A stretch of DNA of 64,000 bases, from NCBI RefSeq assembly GCF_019090165.1, contig NZ_JAHRIB010000150.1, positions 62,001 through 126,000 of the forward strand, written 5' to 3'. Position 1 is the stretch's first letter. Every line of letters starts with the position of its first letter. Positions 16,899-25,349 of the stretch are shown piece by piece. The notes beneath the pieces were generated by a model, which had not been told where the DNA came from, searched no databases, and was given only the letters and a program-made list of their open reading frames with translations. Source of the stretch: Streptomyces sp. BV286. Lineage in GTDB: Bacteria > Actinomycetota > Actinomycetes > Streptomycetales > Streptomycetaceae. The position numbers and the translations under genes were made by a program.

Positions 16899-17561
16899 TC
16901 AGTGCGTGGCCGGGAACCGCAGGTAGCCCGGAGGCACCGCGGCCGTGAGCCACACGCCGTTGGCGCTGACCCGGAAGACATGGCCGTCACGGTCCATGGC
17001 GCCGGCGTCCACGGAGAGCACGACGGGACGGCCGCGGCGGGCGCCGACGCGGGTCGCCGTCTCGCGGTCGGCCGAGAGATGGACGTCGTGCCGGTTCATG
17101 GGCCGCAGGCCCTCGGCGCGGATCGCGTCCAGACTGCGGGCGACGGTGCCGTGGTAGAGGTACGCGGGCGGGGTCGCCGACGGCAGTCCCAGGTCGACCG
17201 TCACGGAGTGGCCCTGGCTGGCGCGTATCCGGGTGCCCTCGATCGCGAAGCGCCGCTTGTCGTTGGTGGCCACCACGTGATCGAGCTCGCCGCGGGTGAA
17301 CCGGAAGCCGTGCGCGGCCGCCGCGGACATCAGCGTGCCGATCTCCACCCAGCCGCCCTCGTCGAGCGTGAGCCCGATCCGCTCGGGCTGGTGGCGCAGA
17401 TGCTTGGAGAGGTACTTCGACACCTTCACGGTGCGCCGCTCGTCCGTCCCGCCCCGGCGGGTCCCGCTCGCGCTCCCACCGTCCGGGCTCCCACCGCCCG
17501 GGCTCACTCCGTTCTCGTCCACACCGTTCTCGTCACTCTCATCGATGTCGCCTTCGTTCAT
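16899..17561 (-). CDS. kptA: RNA 2'-phosphotransferase (Tpt1/KptA family)
   Basis: 220 residues. The first ~40 are an acidic Asp/Glu/Gly-rich tail not needed for the fold. The conserved domain starts at VKVSKYLSKHLRHQPE and continues through the LTLDEGGWV, FEIEGTRIRA-like, YHGT and HLS motifs. Arg of LRHQPE and the YHGT His/Thr region are known catalytic residues. The enzyme removes an internal RNA 2'-phosphate using NAD+, giving ADP-ribose 1'',2''-cyclic phosphate. Bacteria lack the eukaryotic splicing pathway that makes this substrate, so the role is unclear; DNA or RNA end ADP-ribosylation is described for relatives. The start is uncertain between 17561 and 17597. Confidence 0.85.
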   Translation of the reverse strand: MNEGDIDESDENGVDENGVSPGGGSPDGGSASGTRRGGTDERRTVKVSKYLSKHLRHQPERIGLTLDEGGWVEIGTLMSAAAAHGFRFTRGELDHVVATNDKRRFAIEGTRIRASQGHSVTVDLGLPSATPPAYLYHGTVARSLDAIRAEGLRPMNRHDVHLSADRETATRVGARRGRPVVLSVDAGAMDRDGHVFRVSANGVWLTAAVPPGYLRFPATH

Positions 17562-17617
17562 CCAGTCAGATTGCCTGGAGAGACGCTGATCACGCATTTG
17601 ATTTTGACTTCGAGGTT

Positions 17618-17671
17618 TGATCCACAGCCAAATGCGTTATCCACAGGGCCAGTTGGGGATTCTGTGGACAA
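17618..17671. other. Group of three DnaA boxes
   Basis: In an AT-richer gap between kptA and the MerR gene lie TTATCCACA (17637-17645, perfect), TGTGGACAA (17663-17671, perfect on the minus strand) and TGATCCACA (17618-17626, one mismatch). TTGTCCACA is the preferred Streptomyces DnaA box. The three are 17-19 bp apart. Confidence 0.7.
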
Positions 17672-17683
17672 CTGGCTGACAGT

Positions 17684-18628
17684 TCAGGCCGGTTCGTCAA
17701 CATTGGCCGCCTGCACATGGTTTGCGGCCAGCGCGTCCAACGTCCGTGCCCTGACCTCGCGTTCGGCCGCCAGAGCGATGAACTCGGACGCATGCTCCGC
17801 GCCGACAAGCCCTTCCACGGCGGCCATTGTCGTGTCCGGCACCGACACGGTACGTGTCTCCTCCGCACCCGCGGGGGGCTGTTCCGCACCGAGGTGCCGG
17901 CGCAGGTGTCGATGCGCGAACAACCGCATGGCCCGCGCCAGTTCGGCGTCCACCGTCTGTCGTGCGAGCGGCCGCAGTCGCCGTACGAGCTCGGCCGCCT
18001 CGGCGGCGTCGGTGTCGGTCGGGGGGTGCTCGCCGAGATAGCGGGCGAAGACGTGCTCGGTGGTGAACTCCAGGAAGCGCGAGGCGATGTGCTCGACCTG
18101 GCCCCTCAACTCCCTCAGATGGCCCGAGATCGCCGACAGCGGGACGCCCGCCTCGTACAACTCCGCAGCCACCGCCAGCTCTTGAGGGCTGGGGACGAGA
18201 AACATGTCCTCCTGTCCCGGTATCCGTTCGAGCACGCCGAGCTCCACCGCGTCGGCCACCGCCGCGTCGTCCGGGTCGCCGCCGAACCGCTCGTCGAGCT
18301 CGGTCCGCGAGATACGGACCGCCTCCTCGTCCGTCCACGGCCCGTCGACCTCCGCGACCAGACCGAGCACGCCGCCGAGGCCGCGCCCGGCGTCCCAGGC
18401 CTCCAGGAGCTCCTTGATGGAGGCCAGGGTGTAACCACGGTCCAGCAGGTCCGCGATCTGCCGAAGCCGGGCAAGGTGCGTAGGGGAATAGACGTTGGCG
18501 CGACCGCGCCGCTCCGGGCGGGGGAGCAGCCCGCGGTCCTGATAGGCGCGGATCGTCCGGACCGTGGCGCCACTGTGGTGCGCCAGGTCCTCGATCCGGT
18601 AGGCCACGCCGGCCGGCTCGTCGATCAC
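17684..18628 (-). CDS. MerR-family transcriptional regulator
   Basis: 314 residues, longer than classic MerR. The N-terminal winged helix-turn-helix is clear: YRIEDLAHHSGATVRTIRAYQDRGLL, split here as YRIEDLAHHSGATVRT and IRAYQDRGLLPRPER, then ANVYSPTHLARLRQIADLL. The remaining ~220 residues are a helical effector region without the metal-binding cysteines of MerR/CueR types, so the ligand is probably organic. The C-terminal VPDTTMAAVEGLVGAEHASEFIALAAEREVR-type helices may form a second dimer surface. The start codon is GTG with AGGA close upstream. The target may be itself or the neighbouring hydrolase operon, which runs in the same direction just upstream. Confidence 0.85.
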   Translation of the reverse strand: MIDEPAGVAYRIEDLAHHSGATVRTIRAYQDRGLLPRPERRGRANVYSPTHLARLRQIADLLDRGYTLASIKELLEAWDAGRGLGGVLGLVAEVDGPWTDEEAVRISRTELDERFGGDPDDAAVADAVELGVLERIPGQEDMFLVPSPQELAVAAELYEAGVPLSAISGHLRELRGQVEHIASRFLEFTTEHVFARYLGEHPPTDTDAAEAAELVRRLRPLARQTVDAELARAMRLFAHRHLRRHLGAEQPPAGAEETRTVSVPDTTMAAVEGLVGAEHASEFIALAAEREVRARTLDALAANHVQAANVDEPA

Positions 18629-18670
18629 GGTTCCTGCCCTCCCGGTCCCCGTCGTCCCGAAGTCCCGTCG

Positions 18671-19573
18671 CTACGCGATCGCCGCCCTGCCGATCGCCCC
18701 CACAGCAGCCCGAGCCGCGGGCGACCGCGCCAGATACTCGGCCGCGCGGCGCATCGAGCCCTCCTGCGAGGGATGGTACGAGCGCCGCAGATAGCGCGGC
18801 ACGGCCGAGCCGAGCTCCTTCCACGTGGGCAGCAGCCCTTTGCGCACCGCCCGGTTGTGCGCCCCGAGCGAATAACGCAACCGCCCCGCGAGCTGGGGGT
18901 CGTTGCGTATCAGATAGGCCGCGCCCCACGCCCACATGTACAGCATCACAGGTGCCGTGACCGCCATGCCCGCCACCCGGCGCGCGTACCGCGGCAGGCC
19001 CTCACCGCCGCAGTGCTGGTACATGTCGAAGGCGACCGCGCGATGCTCCACCTCCTCGGCGCCGTGCCAGCGCAGCAGGTCGAGCATGACCTCGTCGGAC
19101 CCGGCGTCGTCCAGTCCCCGGGCGGCCAGCACCCAGTCGCCCAGCACCGCGGTGAACTGCTCTATCGCCGCGATCACCGAGAGCCGGAAGCGCAGCCACT
19201 CGCGCTCCGGTATCAGGGCGCCCAGCGGCGGAGTCTCGCCCAGGATCCTCCGGAAGAGGAACTCGACGTGCTTCGTGTACGCGTCCGTGTCCAGCCGCTG
19301 CGCCGCCAGGTGGTCCAGCACGTACGCGTGCTGCACGCTGTGCGTCGCCTCCTGGCCCATGAACCCCTTTACGTCCTTGAGGAGTTCGGGGTCGGTGACC
19401 AGAGGCAGGCCTTCCTTGAAGACCTTGACGAACCATCGCTCCCCCGCCGGCAGCAGCAGATGCAGCACGTTGATGACGTGGGTCGCGGTCGGCTCGTCCG
19501 GTATCCAGTGGAGCGGGGTCTCTTCCCAGTCGAAGGACACCCGTCGGGGTGTGATGGCGTGCTGTTCGGTCAC
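18671..19573 (-). CDS. Metal-dependent hydrolase, PF10118 (COG3687) family
   Basis: 300 residues, all-helical. It has several Glu/His pairs of ferritin-like or diiron type: GQEATHSVQH near residue 85 and WHGAEEVEHRAVAFD near residue 170, matching the family's conserved metal-ligand motifs. The enzymatic reaction is not known. The GTG start overlaps the stop of the gene upstream by four bases (GTGA at 19570-19573), with GGAG eight bases upstream, so it is translated by coupling. Third gene of the M24 peptidase / EphD-like / PF10118 unit, suggesting processing of a lipid-like or xenobiotic compound. Confidence 0.8.
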   Translation of the reverse strand: MTEQHAITPRRVSFDWEETPLHWIPDEPTATHVINVLHLLLPAGERWFVKVFKEGLPLVTDPELLKDVKGFMGQEATHSVQHAYVLDHLAAQRLDTDAYTKHVEFLFRRILGETPPLGALIPEREWLRFRLSVIAAIEQFTAVLGDWVLAARGLDDAGSDEVMLDLLRWHGAEEVEHRAVAFDMYQHCGGEGLPRYARRVAGMAVTAPVMLYMWAWGAAYLIRNDPQLAGRLRYSLGAHNRAVRKGLLPTWKELGSAVPRYLRRSYHPSQEGSMRRAAEYLARSPAARAAVGAIGRAAIA

Positions 19574-21324
19574 AGCGGTGGCTCCATCCGTGCGATCGCG
19601 CGCAGCGCTCCGGGAGTGAAACGGGACATGAGACGGCCGCCGCGCGCCTCCGCCGTCACGGGCACCACGGCCTGGTTGCGGACGACGGCCCGCAGGACCG
19701 CCTCGGCGACCTTCTCCGGCGGGTAGTTGCGCAGCCCGTACAGCCGCGCGGACCTCTTCTGGCGTCGCTTCTCCTCTTCGGCGTCGACTCCGGTGAAGCG
19801 GGCGGTGGAGGTGATGTTGGTGTTGACGAACCCGGGGCAGATCGCCGACACCCCGATGCCCTGGCCCGCCAGTTCGGCGCGCAGGCACTCGCTGAGCATC
19901 AGTACCGCCGCCTTGGAGGTGCTGTAGGCGGGAAGCGCCTTCGACGGCAGGTACGCGGCCGCCGACGCGGTGTTGACGATGTGGCCGCCCTGCCCGCGCT
20001 CGGCCATCTGCTTCCCGAAGAGCCGGCAGCCGTGGATCACACCCCACAGATTGACATCGAGGACCTTGCGCCAGTCCTCCACGGAGGTGTCCAGGAAGGA
20101 GCCGGACAGTCCGATGCCGGCGTTGTTCACCAGTACGTCGACCACTCCGTACTCTGCGGCGACCTTCGAGGCGAGCTTCTCCATGGCCTGCTCGTCCGAG
20201 ACGTCGACCGTCTCGGCCCAGGCCTCGGGGGCGCCGATGAGGAGGGACAGTTCGGCGGTGCGCGCCGCGCTCTCCGCGTCCCGGTCGACGGCCACCACAC
20301 GCGCGCCGGCCTCGGCGAACGCGAAGGCGGTGGCCCGGCCGATGCCGCTGCCCGCGCCGGTGACCAGCACGAGCTGCCCGCCGAAGCGGTCGGCGTGCGG
20401 GCCGCTCACCGTCGGTGCGGGACGACCGCTTTCGATGGTGGTCACGAAGTCGGTGATCCAGGCGGCCAGCTGGTCGGGCCGGGTGCGGGGGATCCAGTGC
20501 TTCGCCGGGAGGGTGCGGCGCACCAGCTTCGGTGCCCACAGCTCCAGTTCGTCATAGAGCTTCTCCGACAGGAACGCGTCTCCCAGCGGCGTGATGAGCT
20601 GCACGGGCGCGTGCGCGTACGCGTCGGTGCGCGGCCTGCGCAGGCGCGGCCGGACGTTGTCCCGGTACAGCCAGGCGCCGTGGGCCGCGTCCGTGGGCAG
20701 CGACGGGGTCGGGTAGCCGTCCGCGGGAACCTTCTCCAGCCGCCGCAGGAGTTTGGGCCACTGCTTGCCGAGCGGGCCGCGCCAGGCGAGTTCGGGCAGA
20801 ACAGGGGTGTGCAGCAGGTACACGTACCAGGACTTGGCGCCCTGGCCGAGCAGTTGACCGACCCTGCGGGGTGTCGGGCGGGACACGCGCTTCTTGATCC
20901 AGTGCCCGAAGTGGTCGAGGGACGGCCCGGACATCGACGTGAAGGAGGCGATCCGTCCCTCCGTGCGCTTGACCGTGGTGAACTCCCAGCCCTGCACGGA
21001 GCCCCAGTCGTGGCCCACCAGGTGCACCGGCCGGCCCGGGCTGACCGCGTCCACGACCGCCAGGAAGTCGTCCGTCAGCTTCTCCAGGGTGAACCCGCCG
21101 CGCAGCGGCCTGGGAGCGGTGGACCTGCCGTGGCCGCGCACGTCGTAGAGCACCACGTGAAAGCGCTCCGCCAGGCGCCCCGCGACCTCGGACCACACCT
21201 CCTTGGAGTCCGGATAGCCATGTACGAGCACCACCGTGGGCCGCTTCGGATCGCCCCACTCGGCGACACACAGCTCGATGCCGCCCGTCCGTACCCAGCG
21301 CTCGCGCGCACCGTGAAGGGTCAC
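19570..21324 (-). CDS. Alpha/beta-hydrolase - short-chain dehydrogenase fusion (EphD-like)
   Basis: 584 residues in two enzymes. Residues ~5-300: alpha/beta hydrolase with VLVHGYPDSKEVW oxyanion region, nucleophile elbow VGHDWGS (Asp as in epoxide hydrolases), and a late KHWIPR histidine. Residues ~320-584: classical SDR with TGAGSGIGRA cofactor motif, NNAG, and catalytic YSTSK. This domain order and length match mycobacterial EphD, an epoxide hydrolase/reductase linked to lipid metabolism. Function by family: hydrolyse an epoxide or ester, then reduce or oxidise the product with NAD(P). GTG 21324 overlaps the upstream stop (GTGA), with GGAGG four bases before it. Cytoplasmic. Confidence 0.88.
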   Translation of the reverse strand: MTLHGARERWVRTGGIELCVAEWGDPKRPTVVLVHGYPDSKEVWSEVAGRLAERFHVVLYDVRGHGRSTAPRPLRGGFTLEKLTDDFLAVVDAVSPGRPVHLVGHDWGSVQGWEFTTVKRTEGRIASFTSMSGPSLDHFGHWIKKRVSRPTPRRVGQLLGQGAKSWYVYLLHTPVLPELAWRGPLGKQWPKLLRRLEKVPADGYPTPSLPTDAAHGAWLYRDNVRPRLRRPRTDAYAHAPVQLITPLGDAFLSEKLYDELELWAPKLVRRTLPAKHWIPRTRPDQLAAWITDFVTTIESGRPAPTVSGPHADRFGGQLVLVTGAGSGIGRATAFAFAEAGARVVAVDRDAESAARTAELSLLIGAPEAWAETVDVSDEQAMEKLASKVAAEYGVVDVLVNNAGIGLSGSFLDTSVEDWRKVLDVNLWGVIHGCRLFGKQMAERGQGGHIVNTASAAAYLPSKALPAYSTSKAAVLMLSECLRAELAGQGIGVSAICPGFVNTNITSTARFTGVDAEEEKRRQKRSARLYGLRNYPPEKVAEAVLRAVVRNQAVVPVTAEARGGRLMSRFTPGALRAIARMEPPL

Positions 21325-22169
21325 TTGTCCTCCGCCCAGCGCCGCACGTGCGGCAGATCGTCGTCCAGCCAGAACGCGCTCTGCTCGGGGTCCCTGGAGT
21401 CGGTGACCACCAGGATCTCCTCGAACTTCGCGCCCGTGCCCCGGAATCCCAGATGCGGCTCGACCGCCCACAGGCCCGGGTGCGGTGGGTGGTCCGAGAA
21501 GCGGTACGGCGACCACAGGGGGGACCAGCCGTCGCGGTGGCCGTGGACCGCGTCGGCTGCCAGGCCCTTGAGCGACTGGGTCCCGAAACCGAACAGGCGC
21601 GGCGACCAGCGCCGCTGCCGCACGCGGTCGACCTTGTGGGCGATCACGCCGAAGGGGTAGGCCCGATGGCGGTTCGCGTAGCCCTGGCGGGCCATGAGCC
21701 GGTCCACGTCCTCGTAGATCTCGCGCAGCGGGCGCCGCTCGCGCACCTCGCGCAGGATCAGCTCGCGGTGCGCCTCCAGGTCGGCGAGCAGCCTGTCCTG
21801 CAGCGCGTTCGGTCCCAGCGAGCCGGAGTATCCGATGTCCGCGGTGAAGCCCTTGTGGACCGGCGCCAGGTCGAGGATGAACGGCATGCCCCGCTCCAGC
21901 CGCCTGTTCGTGGGGAAGAACTGCAGCGGGATCTTGAAGCCCGCGAACGCCGTGCGGTCCCCGAACCAGGCGAAGGGCAGATGGAACCAGTCCCGGACCC
22001 CGCGCTCCCGCAGCCACTCGCGCTGCATGCGGGCCGCCTCGCGCTCGGTCACCCCCGGCTCCAGCCGGGCGGCGACCGCCTCCGCGCAGGCGTACGCGAG
22101 CCGCTGCACATCACGGAACCCGCGCAGCTCCGCGGTGAGTTCGCCTGGTGGGGCCACTGCTGAGGTCAT
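21321..22169 (-). CDS. M24-family metallopeptidase (creatinase/aminopeptidase fold)
   Basis: 282 residues with the pita-bread fold only; the N-terminal domain of aminopeptidase P is missing. Metal ligands are visible: LDLAPVHKGFTADIGYSGS (two Asp), HGHRDGW (His), VEPHLGF (Glu) and KFEEILVV (Glu), all in family order. The substrate could be an Xaa-Pro peptide or a small molecule, as with creatinase. First gene of the three-gene coupled unit; its stop is overlapped by the start of the EphD-like gene. ATG 22169 follows a weak GGACGG. The operator-like repeat at 22212-22233 lies about 45 bp upstream. Confidence 0.83.
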   Translation of the reverse strand: MTSAVAPPGELTAELRGFRDVQRLAYACAEAVAARLEPGVTEREAARMQREWLRERGVRDWFHLPFAWFGDRTAFAGFKIPLQFFPTNRRLERGMPFILDLAPVHKGFTADIGYSGSLGPNALQDRLLADLEAHRELILREVRERRPLREIYEDVDRLMARQGYANRHRAYPFGVIAHKVDRVRQRRWSPRLFGFGTQSLKGLAADAVHGHRDGWSPLWSPYRFSDHPPHPGLWAVEPHLGFRGTGAKFEEILVVTDSRDPEQSAFWLDDDLPHVRRWAEDK

Positions 22170-22211
22170 GCCACCGTCCGTTCCAAGCCGACTGCCGTAC
22201 GCGCCCGTAAC

Positions 22212-22233
22212 TTGACACTGATGAATGTGACAA
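22212..22233. promoter_or_regulatory. Imperfect inverted repeat upstream of the M24-EphD operon
   Basis: TTGACAC-N8-GTGACAA, an imperfect palindrome in an AT-richer island 43 bp before the M24 start. On the minus strand the right half reads TTGTCAC, a possible -35. It is a candidate regulator site; no regulator is named. Confidence 0.35.
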
Positions 22234-22436
22234 TTGTTGGAGGCTGCGTCAAGGGGCGGGCACGCGGCCTGTGGAAAACCGCGTCGCTGGGGACAACCCG
22301 GTGACCACGGACGCCGCTCGATGCCGGGCGGCGGCCGCCGGTCGTTCGACCTCAGGGCGACCCCTACGGGCCCGTACGACTGGAGAGTGACGGCGATACA
22401 GCTCCCAGGTCTGATGTGTGGTGTGGCCTGCGCCAC

Positions 22437-22442
22437 TACCTT
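22437..22442 (+). promoter_or_regulatory. Probable -10 of leaderless ABC transporter operon
   Basis: TACCTT lies six bases before the GTG at 22449, with no ribosome site between. This spacing is typical of leaderless Streptomyces transcripts. The rest of the 22234-22436 gap shows nothing clear except a weak DnaA-box-like TGTGGAAAA at 22270. Confidence 0.35.
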
Positions 22443-22448
22443 CGAACC

Positions 22449-23468
22449 GTGACTGTGATCGCGACCGAAAGCCTGAGCAAGCGGTTCCCGAGGGTGACCG
22501 CTCTTGACCGGCTCTCCGTGGACGTCGGACCCGGTGTGACCGGACTCGTCGGAGCCAACGGAGCCGGCAAGTCCACACTGATCAAGATCCTGCTGGGTCT
22601 GTCCCCCGCCACCGAGGGCCGCGCCGCGGTGCTCGGACTCGATGTCGCCACCAAGGGCGGCGACATCCGTGAGCGCGTCGGATACATGCCCGAGCACGAC
22701 TGTCTGCCGCCGGACGTCTCGGCCACCGAGTTCGTCGTCCACATGGCGCGCATGTCCGGCCTGCCCCCGGCGGCGGCCCGCGAGCGCACGGCGGACACGC
22801 TGCGCCACGTCGGCCTCTACGAGGAGCGGTACCGCCCCATCGGTGGTTACTCGACGGGCATGAAACAGCGCGTGAAACTCGCCCAGGCGCTGGTCCACGA
22901 CCCCCAGCTGGTCTTCCTCGACGAGCCGACGAACGGCCTCGACCCGGTCGGCCGCGACGAGATGCTCGGCCTGATCCGCCGCATCCACACCGACTTCGGC
23001 ATCTCCGTCCTGGTCACCTCGCACCTGCTCGGCGAGCTGGAGCGCACCTGCGACCACGTCGTCGTCATCGACGGCGGCAAGCTCCTGCGGTCCAGCTCCA
23101 CCACGGACTTCACGCAGAGCACGGCGATCCTCGCGGTCGAGGTCACCGACACGGACGAGCACCCGGACGGCACCGGCGCACTGCGCGACGTGCTGCACGC
23201 GCGCGGGATCGACACCCACGACGGCAGCGGGCTCCCGGGCGCGGGCCACATCCTCCTGCTCACCGCGCAGGGCGAGGAGACGTACGACCTCGTCCGGGAC
23301 GTCGTCGCCGACCTCGGCCTCGGGCTGGTGCGCATGGAGCAGCGCAGGCACCACATCGCGGAGGTCTTCAAGGACAGCGACGAACAGGCGGCCAGGGACG
23401 CCCAGGCGCAGCCGGACCCGAAGAACGGCGACGAACAGCGGAAGGAGGCGGTCGGCCATGGCGGTTGA
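22449..23468 (+). CDS. ABC transporter ATP-binding protein (ABC-2 type exporter, pair 1)
   Basis: 339 residues. Walker A GANGAGKST near residue 40, signature YSTGMKQRVKLAQAL (a Tyr-Ser-Thr-Gly variant of LSGGQ) near 137, Walker B LVFLDEPTNGLDP, H-loop VTSHLL. The C-terminal ~120 residues are an accessory domain that ends in a charged Gln/Asp/Lys tail. It drives export of an unknown substrate through the permease encoded next (overlap 11 bp). The second pair at 24425-26069 is related in sequence and order, so the four genes may form one complex or a duplicated transporter. Start GTG 22449 looks leaderless. Confidence 0.87.
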   Translation: MTVIATESLSKRFPRVTALDRLSVDVGPGVTGLVGANGAGKSTLIKILLGLSPATEGRAAVLGLDVATKGGDIRERVGYMPEHDCLPPDVSATEFVVHMARMSGLPPAAARERTADTLRHVGLYEERYRPIGGYSTGMKQRVKLAQALVHDPQLVFLDEPTNGLDPVGRDEMLGLIRRIHTDFGISVLVTSHLLGELERTCDHVVVIDGGKLLRSSSTTDFTQSTAILAVEVTDTDEHPDGTGALRDVLHARGIDTHDGSGLPGAGHILLLTAQGEETYDLVRDVVADLGLGLVRMEQRRHHIAEVFKDSDEQAARDAQAQPDPKNGDEQRKEAVGHGG

Positions 23469-24375
23469 GCAGCCCCAGGCACAGGCCTCGGCTCGCGCGG
23501 GCGAGCAGACCAGGATCCACAACATCGGCTACCGCAACTACGACGGCCAACGCCTCGGCCGCGCGTACGCCCGCCGCTCGCTCTACTCGCAGTCCCTGCG
23601 CGGCGCCTACGGCCTCGGCCGCTCGGTGAAGTCCAAGGTCCTGCCGATGCTGCTCTTCGTGGTGATGTGCGTCCCCGCGCTGATCATGGTCGCGGTGGCG
23701 GTCGCCACCAAGGCGAAGGACCTGCCCGTCGACTACACGCGCTACGCGGTCATCATGCAGGCCGTCATCGGCCTGTACGTCGCCTCGCAGGGACCGCAGG
23801 CGGTCTCCCGCGACCTGCGCTTCAAGACCGTCCCGCTGTACTTCTCGCGTCCCATCGAGACCGAGGACTACGTACGCGCCAAGTACGCGGCGCTGGCCTC
23901 GGCGCTGTTCATGCTCACCTCCGCGCCGCTGCTCGTCCTGTATGTGGGCGCACTGCTGGCCAAACTCGACTTCGCGGATCAGACCAAGGGATTCGCACAA
24001 GGGCTCGTCTCCGTGGCACTGCTTTCCCTGCTCTTCGCCGGCATCGGCCTGGTCATCTCGGCGGTCACCCCGCGGCGCGGCTTCGGCATCGCCGCCGTCA
24101 TCGCGGTGCTGACCATCTCCTACGGAGCGGTGTCCACCGTCCAGGCCATCGCCTACGACCAGTCCAGCACCGACGCGATCGCCTGGCTCGGGCTCTTCTC
24201 GCCCATCACGCTGATCGACGGGGTCCAGACCGCCTTCCTGGGCGCCACGTCCGCCTTCCCCGGCGGCGAGGGCCCCTCCGGGAGCGAGGGTGTGGTCTAC
24301 CTGCTCGTCGTGCTGGGGCTCGTCGCGGGCTGCTACGGCCTCCTGATGCGCCGCTACCGAAAGGTCGGACTGTGA
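23458..24375 (+). CDS. ABC-2 type permease (pair 1)
   Basis: 305 residues. After a ~65-residue hydrophilic N-terminus (NIGYRNYDGQRLGR, a motif common to this permease group), about six hydrophobic helices follow, ending in a short basic tail. It is the membrane part of the exporter whose ATPase is encoded just upstream. It overlaps that gene by 11 bp, with GGAAGGAGG before its ATG, so the two are co-translated. The substrate is unknown. Confidence 0.84.
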   Translation: MAVEQPQAQASARAGEQTRIHNIGYRNYDGQRLGRAYARRSLYSQSLRGAYGLGRSVKSKVLPMLLFVVMCVPALIMVAVAVATKAKDLPVDYTRYAVIMQAVIGLYVASQGPQAVSRDLRFKTVPLYFSRPIETEDYVRAKYAALASALFMLTSAPLLVLYVGALLAKLDFADQTKGFAQGLVSVALLSLLFAGIGLVISAVTPRRGFGIAAVIAVLTISYGAVSTVQAIAYDQSSTDAIAWLGLFSPITLIDGVQTAFLGATSAFPGGEGPSGSEGVVYLLVVLGLVAGCYGLLMRRYRKVGL

Positions 24376-24424
24376 CCGCCCGCCCGTCGTCCGCCACCAC
24401 CCTTCCAAGGAACGGGCCGCGCCC

Positions 24425-25336
24425 ATGAGCACACTCACCATCGACCACGTCTCACGCTGGTTCGGCAACGTGGTGGCCGTCAACGACATCACGATGACCA
24501 TCGGCCCGGGCGTCACCGGTCTGCTCGGCCCGAACGGCGCAGGAAAGTCCACCCTCATCAACATGATGGGCGGCTTCCTCGCCCCCTCCACGGGCACCGT
24601 CACCCTCGACGGCCGGCCGACCTGGCGCAACGAGGAGATCTACCAGCAGATCGGCATCGTGCCCGAGCGCGAGGCGATGTACGACTTCCTCACGGGACGC
24701 GAGTTCGTCGTCGCCAACGCCGAGCTGCACGGCCTCGGCGACAAGGCCGCCCACCGGGCGCTCGCCACGGTCGAGATGGAGTACGCGCAGGACCGCAAGA
24801 TCTCGACGTACTCCAAAGGCATGCGCCAGCGGGTGAAGATGGCGTCCGCGCTCGTCCACAACCCGTCCCTGCTGCTGCTCGACGAGCCGTTCAACGGCAT
24901 GGACCCGCGCCAGCGCATGCAGCTGATGGACCTGCTGCGGCGCATGGGCGACGAGGGCCGCACGGTCCTCTTCTCGTCGCACATCCTCGAAGAGGTCGAG
25001 CAACTCGCCTCGCACATCGAGGTGATCGTCGCCGGACGGCATGCGGCGAGCGGCGACTTCCGCCGGATCCGCCGTCTGATGACCGACCGGCCGCACCGCT
25101 ATCTCGTGCGTTCCAGCGACGACCGCGCGCTCGCGGCCGCGCTCATCGCCGACCCGTCGACGTCCGGCATCGAAGTGGACCTCCAGGAGGGCGTGCTGCG
25201 CATCCAGGCCGTCGACTTCCCACGCTTCACGGCACTGCTGCCGCGGGTGGCCCGCGACCACGGCATCCGGCTGCTCACGGTCTCGCCGTCCGACGAGTCC
25301 CTCGAGTCCGTCTTCTCGTATCTCGTCGCGGCGTAG
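24425..25336 (+). CDS. ABC transporter ATP-binding protein (pair 2)
   Basis: 303 residues. Walker A GPNGAGKST (~40), signature YSKGMRQRVKMASAL (~130), Walker B LLLLDEPFNGMDP, H-loop FSSHIL. Similar to the pair-1 ATPase in length, order and the Tyr-Ser signature, but with a shorter C-terminus. A 50-bp gap follows the pair-1 permease and 13 bp precedes the pair-2 permease, so all four genes are probably one operon. Function: energises export of an unknown substrate. Confidence 0.87.
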   Translation: MSTLTIDHVSRWFGNVVAVNDITMTIGPGVTGLLGPNGAGKSTLINMMGGFLAPSTGTVTLDGRPTWRNEEIYQQIGIVPEREAMYDFLTGREFVVANAELHGLGDKAAHRALATVEMEYAQDRKISTYSKGMRQRVKMASALVHNPSLLLLDEPFNGMDPRQRMQLMDLLRRMGDEGRTVLFSSHILEEVEQLASHIEVIVAGRHAASGDFRRIRRLMTDRPHRYLVRSSDDRALAAALIADPSTSGIEVDLQEGVLRIQAVDFPRFTALLPRVARDHGIRLLTVSPSDESLESVFSYLVAA

Positions 25337-25349
25337 GAGGCCGAAAAAG

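Noticed and set aside
16468..16926. 152-codon ORF through the 27-bp repeats.
   Set aside because: Open only because the repeat period is divisible by three; no ribosome site, and overlaps the 5' part of the LLM gene.
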